From the NCBI GenBank assembly GCA_944384745.1, contig CALWUO010000011.1, forward strand, positions 1 through 49,039: 49,039 bases of DNA, given 5' to 3'. The stretch comes from an uncultured Butyricicoccus sp. (GTDB lineage: Bacteria > Bacillota > Clostridia > Oscillospirales > Butyricicoccaceae). Below the pieces are notes generated by a model, which saw only the letters and a program-made list of their open reading frames with translations, was not told the DNA's origin and did not search any database. A program made the translations under genes and the position numbers. Of this stretch, positions 16,796 to 25,886 are shown one piece after another; within the stretch, counting starts at the first letter, position 1; the number at the start of each line of letters is the position of its first letter.

Positions 16796-17962
16796 ATGAG
16801 TTTAAACGCTACACCATCAAGTGAAAGAATACATATTTGTTTTTTTGGGTGTACAAATGCAGGTAAATCAAGCGTTGTCAATGCTTTTTTAAATCAAAAT
16901 ATGTCTATTGTATCTGAAATTAAAGGCACTACAACCGACCCTGTGGAAAAAGCAATGGAACTTTTGCCACTAGGTGCTGTAAAAGTTATTGACACAGCAG
17001 GTTTTGATGATTTTTCTACACTTGGTAAAGCTAGAACAGATAAAACAAAAAAAATACTTAATAAAACAGATATAGCGGTTTTGGTGGCTGATAGAAAGCT
17101 AAATAATACAGATAATGAACTTATAGAGCTTTTCAAATCAAAACAAATACCATATATCATTGCATTTAATAAAGCTGATTTACTTGAAACAGTGCCAGAA
17201 AGCACACAAAACACTATATATATCAGTGCAATTACAGGATTTAATATAGATAAATTAAAAGAGCTTGTGGCAAATTTAAAAGATGTAAAAAAAGAACGTC
17301 CTCTTGTCTCTGATTTGGTGGACTATGGTGACATTGTTGTGCTTGTTGTACCTATTGACTCATCAGCACCTAAAGGACGTCTAATTTTGCCACAGCAACA
17401 AGTTATTAGAGATTTATTAGATAATGGTGCAATACCAATTATTGTAAGGGATAGCGAACTTAAAAAAGTTTTAGACACAATACAACAACCTAAACTTGTT
17501 ATAACAGATAGTCAAGTGTTTAATAAAGTTTCAAAAATAGTGCCTGAAAATATACCTCTTACCTCTTTTTCAATAATTATGGCACGTTATAAGGGTGATT
17601 TACCTACACAAATAAATGGTGCAAATACGCTTGATAAATTATCTAATGGTGATAAAATACTTATTGCTGAGGGCTGTACACATCATAGACAATGTGAAGA
17701 TATAGGCACAGTAAAACTCCCTAAGTGGATAAGGGAATACACTAGTAAAGATTTTGAGTTTTCTTTTTGCTCTGGAACAGAATTTCCAGAAAATTTAAGT
17801 GAATATAAACTTATAATCCATTGTGGAGGTTGTATGCTAAATGATAAGGAAATGAAAAACCGTCTAAATAGTGCAAATGCTCAGCATATACCTATAACAA
17901 ATTATGGAACTATCATTGCACATATAAATGGTATTTTAAAACGCACAACGTATATGATTTAA
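16796..17962 (+). CDS. hydF: [FeFe]-hydrogenase maturation GTPase HydF
   Basis: This 388-residue scaffold GTPase has an N-terminal G domain with P-loop GCTNAGKSS (18-26), DTAGF (66-70) and NKAD (125-128), a dimerisation domain, and a C-terminal iron-sulfur site in the order Cys294-x-His296 ... His342-Cys343-x2-Cys346. HydF carries the diiron precursor and delivers it to the hydrogenase. It starts 11 bases after hydG with AAGAGGTGA. It completes the HydE/F/G set, yet no hydrogenase large subunit is present in the window. Confidence 0.97.
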   Translation: MSLNATPSSERIHICFFGCTNAGKSSVVNAFLNQNMSIVSEIKGTTTDPVEKAMELLPLGAVKVIDTAGFDDFSTLGKARTDKTKKILNKTDIAVLVADRKLNNTDNELIELFKSKQIPYIIAFNKADLLETVPESTQNTIYISAITGFNIDKLKELVANLKDVKKERPLVSDLVDYGDIVVLVVPIDSSAPKGRLILPQQQVIRDLLDNGAIPIIVRDSELKKVLDTIQQPKLVITDSQVFNKVSKIVPENIPLTSFSIIMARYKGDLPTQINGANTLDKLSNGDKILIAEGCTHHRQCEDIGTVKLPKWIREYTSKDFEFSFCSGTEFPENLSEYKLIIHCGGCMLNDKEMKNRLNSANAQHIPITNYGTIIAHINGILKRTTYMI

Positions 17963-18148
17963 TAAAACTATTATCACATTTGTTTGAAATAGCATTAAAA
18001 GTTAGACAGAATTTCAAATCTTCCCATTATTTTGTTAAAGCTTAAATCTTCTTTACAACATTATTTAGTCTTAAATTTAACTTTAATATAAAAAATATTA
18101 AAACTTAATTCAACTATTTTAATAATAAAAGCATATTAAATATTAAAA

Positions 18149-18355
18149 TTAAGGGTCATCTATTTTATCATAAGTATGATGGTGTGACACAAGGTAACAA
18201 ATTCTATCAATATCAGAGGGGTTAAAGCTTAACTCATTAAGGAGATTATAAGCATAAATAACCCCTTCTTTTTCTTGAAGTTTTCCGTTACATTCACCAT
18301 ATTTTTGTTCTGCTGGTTTTATACCTATATAATGAAGATTTTTTATAATAAATTG
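18149..18355 (-). pseudogene. Remnant of an HD-domain phosphohydrolase
   Basis: On the minus strand an open stretch of about 68 codons, between an in-frame stop at 18356-18358 and a TAA at 18149-18151, encodes LHYIGIKPAEQKYGECNGKL, LQEKEG, LLNELSF and RICYLVSHHHTYDKID. This matches the middle of a family of small HD-domain hydrolases common in Clostridia. It has no start codon, and both the N- and C-terminal parts are absent. The metal-binding His-Asp doublet (normally LHDIGI) has become His-Tyr. It is therefore a decayed fragment, in an otherwise gene-free stretch between hydF and the partition locus. Recognition is from memory of the family. Confidence 0.7.
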
Positions 18356-18396
18356 TCACTTTTGACTTAATAATATATGATTTAGATAAAGCAGTT

Positions 18397-18456
18397 TATA
18401 TATTATATTTTATATGATATAATATATTATATATTATATTAAATATTATATTATAG
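18397..18456. repeat. AT-only repeat array upstream of parA (candidate centromere/operator)
   Basis: About 60 bases contain almost only A and T, with repeated variants of ATATTATAT on both strands. It ends directly at the parA ribosome site. A second such array lies just after the partner gene (19557-19615). Small RHH partition proteins bind arrays of short repeats that also serve as the operon operator, so this is a candidate. Low complexity limits certainty. Confidence 0.5.
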
Positions 18457-18465
18457 GTGATATTT

Positions 18466-19254
18466 ATGAAGATTATTTGTATAGGTACAACTAAAGGTGG
18501 TGTAGGTAAAACTACACTTACTTTTAACCTCGCTGGTTATCTCGCTAAAATGGGCAAGGTTCTAATTTGGGATATTGACCCACAAGCCAATTTAAGCTGT
18601 AATACTGGTGTTAATATTATGCACCCTAGTATTAAAACCACTAAAGATATTTTGGAGAAAAACACTTCTCCTGAACAAGTGGTTATTAAAAGCCCTATAA
18701 AAGAACTTGAAAATCTCGATATTATTTCAAGCAATTTAGGACTACATGAAACAGAAATGTTGCTTGTAAATAGAAGTGCTAGAGAATTTATAATCAAATA
18801 CTATATTGAGGATAATATGGACTTTTTTGAGCAGTACGACTGGATTTTAATTGATACTAACCCTGGTATGACAGTTATAAATCAAAACGGTTTTCTTGTA
18901 GCAGATAGCATAATATTAGTTAGTGATATATCAGATAATGCCGCACAAGGTGTTGAACAGTTCCAGTATATGTGGCAAAATCGTTTAAAAGATTTTAGAA
19001 TGAAAGATAATATAAAAGCTCTTGTGATAAATAATTTTGATAAGAGAACCAGTCTTTCAAATGAGCTTGTCGAGTATTATAAAAATAATGAGGATTTAAC
19101 AAATTTACTGATTAAAACAGTTATTCCATCAAGAGTTAAAATGAAAGAAACTGCACTTGAGCACAAGCCTATAAATATTTTAGACCCTAGTTGTGATGCA
19201 AATTTAGCTATCCAAAAAATTGCCAAGGAATTAAAGGAAAGAGGTATACTTTAA
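18466..19254 (+). CDS. parA: ParA-family partition ATPase
   Basis: This 262-residue Walker-type ATPase has the deviant Walker A motif KGGVGKTT near the N-terminus (residues 8-15), Walker A' WDIDPQANLS and Walker B WILIDTNPG. It lacks the N-terminal HTH of type Ia ParA, so it is the short type Ib form. It would segregate plasmid copies on the nucleoid. I choose the ATG at 18466, five bases after AGGTGA, over a GTG at 18457 inside that site. The next gene begins immediately after the stop and encodes a small ribbon-helix-helix protein, the usual partner. Confidence 0.93.
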   Translation: MKIICIGTTKGGVGKTTLTFNLAGYLAKMGKVLIWDIDPQANLSCNTGVNIMHPSIKTTKDILEKNTSPEQVVIKSPIKELENLDIISSNLGLHETEMLLVNRSAREFIIKYYIEDNMDFFEQYDWILIDTNPGMTVINQNGFLVADSIILVSDISDNAAQGVEQFQYMWQNRLKDFRMKDNIKALVINNFDKRTSLSNELVEYYKNNEDLTNLLIKTVIPSRVKMKETALEHKPINILDPSCDANLAIQKIAKELKERGIL

Positions 19255-19485
19255 ATGTCAAAAAATCGTTTTGCAAAATCTGCCGAACAAGTGGAAAATT
19301 TTACAACTGACCAGCCTGTAACTAATGATATAATCTCTTCTATAAATAAAACATTAAAACCTAAAGCAAAAGCTTATACTTTTTATCTTGATGATGAAAT
19401 AGTTGAAAAATTAAAGGCGGTTTCAAAAGCTCAAGGCGTAAGTGCAAGTAAAATGCTAAATCATATTTTAAAGAACACACTTTGA
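19255..19485 (+). CDS. Small ribbon-helix-helix partition partner (ParB/ParG-type)
   Basis: This 76-residue protein has a flexible, polar N-terminal half and a C-terminal ribbon-helix-helix: beta strand KAYTFYLDDEIV (about 40-51), helix VEKLKAVSKAQ, turn GVSA, helix SKMLNHILKNTL. This layout fits the centromere-binding partners of type Ib ParA, where the N-terminal tail stimulates the ATPase. It starts one base after the parA stop, with GAAAGAGGT inside the parA end. It is flanked by AT repeat arrays. A general transcription repressor is the alternative, but the parA linkage argues against it. Confidence 0.82.
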   Translation: MSKNRFAKSAEQVENFTTDQPVTNDIISSINKTLKPKAKAYTFYLDDEIVEKLKAVSKAQGVSASKMLNHILKNTL

Positions 19486-19556
19486 TTTTATCTAAACTTT
19501 TAACGGTATTTAGAGCCTAAAAATTATCAAATATCATTATTTTTTAAATTTAATTT

Positions 19557-19615
19557 TTATATTATATGTTATATTATAAAATATATTATAAATTATATTA
19601 TATATTATTTTTAAA
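19557..19615. repeat. AT-only repeat array downstream of the partition genes
   Basis: The stretch contains several ATATTATA/TATAATAT-type units, including an 18-base string at 19559-19576 (ATATTATATGTTATATTA) that recurs exactly at 35442-35459. Together with the array before parA it brackets the partition operon. The rest of 19486-19834 is AT-rich with no gene I can support; an extended -10 (TGCTATAAT, 19769-19777) likely serves the next gene. Confidence 0.5.
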
Positions 19616-19834
19616 AAATATACTTACAAATATATATTTTTACATTATTATATTTACTTGCTTTTCTTTTAAAAATCCCTGCAATTATTAAACATTATAT
19701 CATGCATTTATCAAATGGGTTACAGTTAAGTTTTTTTGATTAATAGTATTTTATTTTTTTTCATTTTTTGCTATAATTTATGGCAGAATGTAGGAAAAAT
19801 ATTTGTAGTAATAGAATATGGAGAGTGTTTTTAT

Positions 19835-21322
19835 ATGGCTTTTTTTGAAGATAAAAAACTTATAAACGAATTAAATAGTATTGAATTCAATGAATTCACA
19901 GATATTGAAAAAATTCCTTATGAATTAGATGTAGACAAAAGTTCTGGTATTACTTCAGCTATCAACAGAGTTTTAGAATTATATCATAGAAGAATTCTAA
20001 GTGAAAATACAAATATTGGAATGATAAATAAATTAATATCATCTGGTCTTTGGAATATGGATATTGGTCCAAATAATGAAGTCTTGGCTGCTTATTGGTC
20101 AGATGATTTTAGAAAAATGATTGGTTATAATAATGTAAATGATTTTCCAAACCGTTTAGAATCATGGTCAGAGCTTTTACATCCAGATGATAGAGATAAC
20201 ACTATAAATTCATTTGTTAAAACTTTGGCTGACAGAAGCGGTAAAACAGCTTATGACTTAGAATATCGTCTTAAAACCAAGGATAGGGGTTATCGCTGGT
20301 ATCGTGCCGCAGGAAATGTGCAGAGAAATGAAGACGGACAAGCTGTACAATTTATAGGAATTTTTATTGATGTTGATGATGAACATAAAAATAAGGTTTC
20401 TTTAAATCATTTATTAAGTCGTTACTCTGCTATTGATAATGTCACTAATGAGGGTGCTTTTTATATTCAACTTCATGGAAAAAATATCTATGATACAGAA
20501 AATAATGTTTGGTTTTCTGAACAATTCCGTAAACAATTAGGTTTCTTTAGTGAAGATGATTTCCCAAATTCCATTGACACATGGCTTTCAAGAATTCATG
20601 GAGATGACGCTAGAAACTTTACTAATATGTTAAATAGCCTTGTTAATAGTGGAAGTGGAATTTTTGAAACCGAATACAGAATACAACATAAAAATGGACA
20701 ATATATTTGGATTCGTGCAAATATTTGTGCAAATTATGATGATAAAAATGGTACATTGTTTGTTGCTGGTGTAATGAGTGATATTACAGAACTTAGCAAG
20801 ACAAAGGAACTTGTTAAGCAAAATATGAAAACACATGTAAAGTCTTTAAATGATTCTCTTGAAAATATCAGTGAAATGATTAGTGAAAATACATCTGCTA
20901 TGAATCAAATACTTCAAAGTCAAGAGGAATTATCTAAAATTCTCAAAGGTATGCAAGAACAAATGAAACGCACATTTGTTTCAATCAAATCTATTCAAGA
21001 TATCTCAAGACAAACAAACCTACTTTCATTGAATGCATCTGTTGAGGCGGCTCGTGCGGGAGAATCTGGTAAAGGTTTCTCAGTTGTTGCTGGTGAAGTG
21101 CGTGATTTAGCTCAAACAAGTGATAATGTTTCAAAGGAAATTGCATCTGACCTAGAACAAATGGACAAGTATGTTGCAAATGTTGTAAGTCAGTTTGATA
21201 ATATAAATAATGAAATCGTTATCAGAGATGAAAAAATGTCATCAATAAATGAAATTGTAACTGAAATCGGTTCTAAGTTAAAAGATATAAACGATGTTAT
21301 GAATATGCTTATTCAAGACTAA
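19835..21322 (+). CDS. Cytoplasmic PAS-domain methyl-accepting chemotaxis protein
   Basis: This 495-residue protein has no membrane helix. Two PAS fold-3 domains follow each other (about 60-190: [37 protein letters not shown]; about 205-325: [37 protein letters not shown]), each ending in a D-I-T/D-V-D-type linker. A short signalling domain has the receptor tip [20 protein letters not shown]. It probably senses a diffusible ligand or redox/oxygen through the PAS domains; no heme-binding signature can be read. The ATG at 19835 follows GGAGAG; an upstream in-frame ATG (19736) overlaps the promoter. Single gene, closed by a terminator. Confidence 0.9.
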   Translation: MAFFEDKKLINELNSIEFNEFTDIEKIPYELDVDKSSGITSAINRVLELYHRRILSENTNIGMINKLISSGLWNMDIGPNNEVLAAYWSDDFRKMIGYNNVNDFPNRLESWSELLHPDDRDNTINSFVKTLADRSGKTAYDLEYRLKTKDRGYRWYRAAGNVQRNEDGQAVQFIGIFIDVDDEHKNKVSLNHLLSRYSAIDNVTNEGAFYIQLHGKNIYDTENNVWFSEQFRKQLGFFSEDDFPNSIDTWLSRIHGDDARNFTNMLNSLVNSGSGIFETEYRIQHKNGQYIWIRANICANYDDKNGTLFVAGVMSDITELSKTKELVKQNMKTHVKSLNDSLENISEMISENTSAMNQILQSQEELSKILKGMQEQMKRTFVSIKSIQDISRQTNLLSLNASVEAARAGESGKGFSVVAGEVRDLAQTSDNVSKEIASDLEQMDKYVANVVSQFDNINNEIVIRDEKMSSINEIVTEIGSKLKDINDVMNMLIQD

Positions 21323-21327
21323 AGAAA

Positions 21328-21357
21328 AATGCCCGTTTTAATAACGGGCATTTTTTA
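21328..21357. terminator. Bidirectional terminator between convergent chemoreceptor and PTS genes
   Basis: TGCCCGTT (21330-21337) pairs with AACGGGCA (21343-21350) around a 5-base loop. A-run before and T-run after allow function on both strands. Confidence 0.92.
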
Positions 21358-21359
21358 CA

Positions 21360-23450
21360 TTATTTTAGATTTACAATGCTATCGCCTGCATGACAATCGC
21401 CTGTTTTATTCAAAGTTATCTCTCCAAATTCATCAGCATTGCCAACTACAACAGGGGTTACAATCTTATAACCAGCATTTTCAATTTCTGCACGGTTCAT
21501 AGTTCCGATTTTATCACCGATTTTAACTGTATCGCCTACATTTACAGTGATGTTAAATGGTGTACCATTAAGTCTTACGGTATCCAATCCCATATGCACA
21601 AGCAGTTCTGCACCGTTTGCAGTTTCAATAGTAAATGCATGTTTTGTATCAAAAATCATGCTAATTGTGCCATCTGCTGGAGCATGAATTTCATCAGAAC
21701 TTGGAATAACTGCAAAACCATCACCAACCATTTTCTGTGAAAATACATCGTCTGGAACTTCTTCAAGAGGAATAACCTTGCCATCAAATGGGCTTGCAAT
21801 AATGCAGCTTTCACCATTCTTAGTTGGTGCTTTAACTTCAGATTTAACTTCTTGTTCTTTTTTGATTTCAATAGGTTTATCAGATGCAGAAGAACGTAAA
21901 TATGCTTCAAGGTCTGACTTTATTACAGATACCTTAGGACCATAAACAACTTGAACGCCTTGACCTTTACAGATAACACCTGACGCACCAGTGTTTTTAA
22001 GCATTTCCTTGTCAACTTTATTTGCATCCTTAACTGTACATCTTAAACGTGTAATACAACAATCAACATCAGAGATATTATCTTTACCGCCTAAACCTAA
22101 AGTAATCATTCCAGAAAGTTCATCATTTCCTTCAGCATTTTTTGCGTTCATATCCTTACGAGTATAAAGTTTAATTTCGCTGTCATCACGACCTGGAGTT
22201 TTATAATCAAACTTTTTAATCATAAATGAAAATACAAAATAATAAAGTGCAAAGTAGAAAATACCAACCAGAGGTATCATAACCCAGTTAGTTTTTGCAT
22301 TGCCCTGCATAATACCAAATAGAGCAAAGTCAATAAAACCACCAGAGAATGTCATACCCACACCAACATTTAAAATATGCATAAGCATATAAGAAGCACC
22401 TGCGAACACACAATGCACAATATACATAGCAGGAGCAACAAATAGGAATGTAAACTCTAAAGGCTCTGTGATACCTGTAAGCATAGATGTTAATGCAGCA
22501 CTTAAAAGCAAACCGCCTACAACCTTACGATTTTCAGGCTTTGCACAGCGATAAAGTGCAAACGCAGCACCAGGTAGACCAAAAATCATAAGTGGGAATT
22601 TACCAGCCATAAATCTAGTAGCTTCAACTGAGAAGTGAACAATGTCAGGAGATGCAAGCTCTGCAAAAAAGATATTTTGAGCACCTTCAACAACTTGACC
22701 TGCAACAACTGCTGTACCACCAACAGCGGTCTGCCAGAATGGTATATAGAATACATGGTGCAGACCAAAAGGAATAAGTGCACGCTCAATAAATCCGTAT
22801 AGCCATGTACCAGCATAGCCAGATGCAAGAACAAAACTACCTAGTGCATTGATACCAACCTGAATTGTAGGCCAGATATAATACATTGCTATACCAACAA
22901 TCAGATAAACTGCTGATGAGATGATAGGTACAAAACGTGTACCGCTAAAGAATGATAAAACTTGTGGAAGTTCAATTTTATAAAATTTGTTATGGAGTGC
23001 AGCAGTGCCAAGACCTACAATAATACCACCAAAAACACCCATTTGTAATGAATGTAAACCTAAAACCTCAGCAGTAGCACCTGAAAGATTTGGTTCGCCA
23101 AAATTTAAAATCATAGCACCAATCGTTGCATGCATAATAAAGAATGCTATTGCAGCAGCAAGTGCAGCAACCTCTTTTTCCTGCTTTGCCATACCGATTG
23201 CAACACCCATTGCAAAAATAAGCGGCAAGTTATTAAATACAACTGAACCAGCAGCATTTAATACCTGTAAGATAGCATAAATAAAAGTTCCAGGGCCCAT
23301 AATACCCATTAAACCATAAGTTTCAAGCATGGTTTGATTTGTAAACGAACCACCTATGCCAAGAAATAGACCAGCAACAGGTAAAATTGCAATTGGAAGC
23401 ATAAACGAACGCCCTACACGTTGTAATACTCCAAAAATCTTATCTTTCAT
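21360..23450 (-). CDS. ptsG: PTS glucose-family EIICBA transporter
   Basis: This 696-residue three-domain permease has IIC (about 1-410; signature ITEPLEFTFLFVAP), IIB with phospho-Cys465 (CCITRLRC), and IIA with phospho-His619 (LLVHMGLDTVRLNG). The order C-B-A and the length match the glucose/maltose branch of the family. It imports and phosphorylates a hexose; glucose is the best guess, although N-acetylglucosamine relatives have a similar layout. GAGGAGG lies within the end of the upstream antiterminator gene three bases away, so the two are co-transcribed. Expression depends on the RAT/terminator switch at 24368-24440. Confidence 0.9.
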   Translation of the reverse strand: MKDKIFGVLQRVGRSFMLPIAILPVAGLFLGIGGSFTNQTMLETYGLMGIMGPGTFIYAILQVLNAAGSVVFNNLPLIFAMGVAIGMAKQEKEVAALAAAIAFFIMHATIGAMILNFGEPNLSGATAEVLGLHSLQMGVFGGIIVGLGTAALHNKFYKIELPQVLSFFSGTRFVPIISSAVYLIVGIAMYYIWPTIQVGINALGSFVLASGYAGTWLYGFIERALIPFGLHHVFYIPFWQTAVGGTAVVAGQVVEGAQNIFFAELASPDIVHFSVEATRFMAGKFPLMIFGLPGAAFALYRCAKPENRKVVGGLLLSAALTSMLTGITEPLEFTFLFVAPAMYIVHCVFAGASYMLMHILNVGVGMTFSGGFIDFALFGIMQGNAKTNWVMIPLVGIFYFALYYFVFSFMIKKFDYKTPGRDDSEIKLYTRKDMNAKNAEGNDELSGMITLGLGGKDNISDVDCCITRLRCTVKDANKVDKEMLKNTGASGVICKGQGVQVVYGPKVSVIKSDLEAYLRSSASDKPIEIKKEQEVKSEVKAPTKNGESCIIASPFDGKVIPLEEVPDDVFSQKMVGDGFAVIPSSDEIHAPADGTISMIFDTKHAFTIETANGAELLVHMGLDTVRLNGTPFNITVNVGDTVKIGDKIGTMNRAEIENAGYKIVTPVVVGNADEFGEITLNKTGDCHAGDSIVNLK

Positions 23451-23453
23451 GTT

Positions 23454-24335
23454 TTATTCCTCCTCTTTTTCTAAACCCATTGATATTGATAAACGGTGTA
23501 AATGCACAGTTAGAAAAATCTGTTCACTTTTTGGAAAAAGCAAGTTAAAATTCTTTTCTATTTGATTTCCTATCTTTTTAGCACAGTTAAAGTCAGTTTT
23601 ATAGTGGTTTGCAATCATATTATAAAAATTTGAGTCATTATCTGAAATATACTGTTTTCTTATGAGTCTTTGACTTAAAAATTTCATATGCACTATAAAT
23701 CTGTCATAATCCAGTGTGTTATTATTAAATTTTACACCATAATAAGCTTGAGCCGTATCTATTGCACAACTTATTATCTGGGTTATAGGTATCATATCAG
23801 ACATTTTTCCATCAATTTCTGCATTTACAATATGAAGTGCTATAAAACCTGCCTCATCATCATTAAGCCTTAAACCTAGTACGCTTTCTATAACGTCAAG
23901 AGCTTGCTTACCTAATTCATATTCTTGCGGGTAAAACGTTCTAATCTCCCAAATAAGTTCATTTGGATAATGTATCCCTTTTTTAAAACGCTCTACTGCA
24001 TAACATATATGGTCTGTAAGTGTTATATACACATTTTCGCTAAGAGTTTTTCCCAATACACGCTCAGCGGTTTCTATTAGATGAGTGCTTATATCAAGAT
24101 ATTCAGTTGATATATTTTGCATAAGCTCTAAAAGTCTATCACCTTGGCTTGGGTCTCTAAGTGCATATACTTTTTCAACTCTTGCAGCTGGGATTAAATC
24201 ACCAGCCGTTTTTTTAAAACCTATACCAAGTCCACGTAAAATAATTTCTTGCCCATTTGGGTCTAATGAGCAAACAAAATTACTTCCAATGGTTCTGACA
24301 ATTTTATAAACACCATTATTTGCGACTGACCCCAT
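23454..24335 (-). CDS. BglG/LicT/GlcT-family transcriptional antiterminator
   Basis: This 293-residue protein has an N-terminal RNA-binding CAT domain (about 1-60: YKIVRTIGSNFVCSLDPNGQEIILRGLGIGFKK) and two PTS regulation domains (about 70-175 and 180-290) with conserved histidines in DHICYAVERF and ALHIVNAEI, LSQRLIRKQ, and VHLHRLS. PRD proteins are phosphorylated by the PTS permease they control and prevent termination when substrate is present. GGGAGG lies seven bases before the ATG. The gene is first in an operon with the EIICBA, and a matching RNA switch precedes it, so it regulates its own transcription. GlcT and LicT types cannot be separated with certainty here. Confidence 0.93.
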   Translation of the reverse strand: MGSVANNGVYKIVRTIGSNFVCSLDPNGQEIILRGLGIGFKKTAGDLIPAARVEKVYALRDPSQGDRLLELMQNISTEYLDISTHLIETAERVLGKTLSENVYITLTDHICYAVERFKKGIHYPNELIWEIRTFYPQEYELGKQALDVIESVLGLRLNDDEAGFIALHIVNAEIDGKMSDMIPITQIISCAIDTAQAYYGVKFNNNTLDYDRFIVHMKFLSQRLIRKQYISDNDSNFYNMIANHYKTDFNCAKKIGNQIEKNFNLLFPKSEQIFLTVHLHRLSISMGLEKEEE

Positions 24336-24367
24336 TTAAGTCCTCCCTTCTCTTTTTTTGCCAAAAA

Positions 24368-24440
24368 CAAAAAAGACCAAACCTATCATAAATTAAGTAC
24401 ACAGATAGGTCTGGTCTTGCCTGCATTATCAGTCACAAGA
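24368..24440 (-). promoter_or_regulatory. RAT antiterminator site overlapping an intrinsic terminator, leader of the PTS operon
   Basis: On the minus strand the leader contains a ribonucleic antiterminator-like element (24440 to 24413) with the family core GACTGATAATGCAGGCAAGA. Its 3' part overlaps the 5' arm of a long terminator hairpin: 24404-24418 pairs with 24371-24387, followed by a U tract (24374-24368). Binding of the CAT domain to RAT would prevent the terminator. The layout is the textbook bgl/sac/lic switch, upstream of the antiterminator gene. Confidence 0.9.
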
Positions 24441-24462
24441 CATATTATGTTTTGCAAAAGAA

Positions 24463-24491
24463 GAATAACATATTTTATTATGCTATGTCAA
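24463..24491 (-). promoter_or_regulatory. Promoter of the antiterminator-PTS operon
   Basis: Minus-strand TTGACA (24486-24491) and TTATTC (24463-24468) are 17 bp apart. The start would fall just before the RAT element. The -10 is weak; -35 and spacing are ideal. Confidence 0.6.
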
Positions 24492-24556
24492 TAATATAAT
24501 TGAAACTTTATATAAAATGCTATAAAATATATACTTATATTATGTAAAATAAACAA

Positions 24557-24586
24557 AGTGCAGTGCATTACTCACTGCACTAATTT
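24557..24586. terminator. Terminator after the TRAP transporter operon
   Basis: AGTGCAGTG (24557-24565) and CACTGCACT (24573-24581) form a perfect 9-bp stem directly behind the dctM stop. The downstream minus-strand tract is only moderately T-rich. Confidence 0.75.
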
Positions 24587-24587
24587 T

Positions 24588-25883
24588 TTATACAAGACCT
24601 GCCATAGTTGGTAAGCCCATTGTTAAAAATGGTACATAAGTTACAAGTAATAGACCTATTAAAATAGCGACATAATACCAAAGCATATAAGGCATTACCT
24701 TTGACAACGAGCTTCTACCAACCTTAATGGCAACAAACAATGTATTGCCAACTGGTGGAGTAATATTACCAATACACAGATTATAAACCAAAATTAAACC
24801 GAATTGAACTGGGTGCATACCAAATGTCTGAACAACAGGTAAAAACAGAGGTGTAAAAATCAAAATTGCAGGGGTAACGTCCATAAATGTTCCTGCAATA
24901 AGCAGAATAACATTCATAATCATTAAAATAATTATTGGATTACTTGTTAATCCCAATAAAGCCGCTGAAATCGCTTGAGGAATTTGAGTAAATGCCATTA
25001 CCCAACCTAAAATATTTGATACACCTATTAAAAATACAACCATACCACTCATTTTAGCACTGGAAACAACTATTTCCCAAAATGATTTTAAAGTTATATT
25101 TTTATAACATATGCCAAGAATTAAGGCATATACAACCGCTATTGCAGAGCCTTCAGTAGCTGTAAAAATACCGCCTACAATACCACCAATAACAATAACA
25201 ATAAGAGAAAGTGATGGTAAAGCCTGAAGTGTAGCTATACCAAGATTTTTCCAGTCAAATTTACCTTCTAAACCTTTGTAACCCTTTTTCTTTGCAATTA
25301 CAATCGCTACAACAATACAACATAATGCCCATAAAATACCTGGTAAATAACCAGCAAGGAAAAGAGCAGCAACAGATGTTCCACCAGCCGCAAGTGAATA
25401 AGTGATAAGTGCATTAGATGGTGGAATTAACAGACCAGATGGAGCAGATGCACCATTGGTTGCAGCACAAAGTGCCTTGTCATAGCCTAGTTCTTCTTCG
25501 CCTTGTTCTACCATGCTACCAACAGCAGCAGCAGCAGCGGACGCAGAACCAGAAATAGCACCAAATAAAGCATTAGCACCAATATTAGTAACAAGTAATG
25601 CTCCAGGAAGCTTTCCTAAAATCGCCATAACAAAATTTACAAGACGTTTTGCAATACCGCCTTGGTTCATAAGGTTACCAGCAAGAATAAAAAATGGAAT
25701 TGCAGTCAAGCTGAATTTGCTCATGCCTACAAATATACGTTGTGCACTTGTAATAACAGAAATATCAAGCGATACAGTTTGTAAAATTGCAACAAGAGAT
25801 GAAATACCAATTGAATAGGAGATAGGCACACCAGCAACCAATAATACTGCTAGAACCGCTACAATTAACAGTAGTGCTTCCAT
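24588..25883 (-). CDS. dctM: TRAP transporter large permease subunit DctM
   Basis: This 431-residue protein has about 12 hydrophobic segments and DctM signatures: GNLMNQGGIAKRLVNF, ANALFGAISGSASAAAAAVGSM, GLLIPPSNALITYS, and GNITPPVGNTLFVA near the end. It is the sodium-driven translocating subunit of a tripartite ATP-independent periplasmic-type transporter. It follows dctQ by three bases with AGGAGGAAAT upstream. With the binding protein it imports organic acids; in this replicon a hexuronate or keto-uronate is a possible but unproven substrate. Confidence 0.95.
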   Translation of the reverse strand: MEALLLIVAVLAVLLVAGVPISYSIGISSLVAILQTVSLDISVITSAQRIFVGMSKFSLTAIPFFILAGNLMNQGGIAKRLVNFVMAILGKLPGALLVTNIGANALFGAISGSASAAAAAVGSMVEQGEEELGYDKALCAATNGASAPSGLLIPPSNALITYSLAAGGTSVAALFLAGYLPGILWALCCIVVAIVIAKKKGYKGLEGKFDWKNLGIATLQALPSLSLIVIVIGGIVGGIFTATEGSAIAVVYALILGICYKNITLKSFWEIVVSSAKMSGMVVFLIGVSNILGWVMAFTQIPQAISAALLGLTSNPIIILMIMNVILLIAGTFMDVTPAILIFTPLFLPVVQTFGMHPVQFGLILVYNLCIGNITPPVGNTLFVAIKVGRSSLSKVMPYMLWYYVAILIGLLLVTYVPFLTMGLPTMAGLV

Positions 25884-25886
25884 AAC

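Noticed and set aside
21390..23565. Plus-strand frames opposite the PTS EIICBA gene
   Set aside because: Antisense to a well-supported gene; no recognisable proteins.
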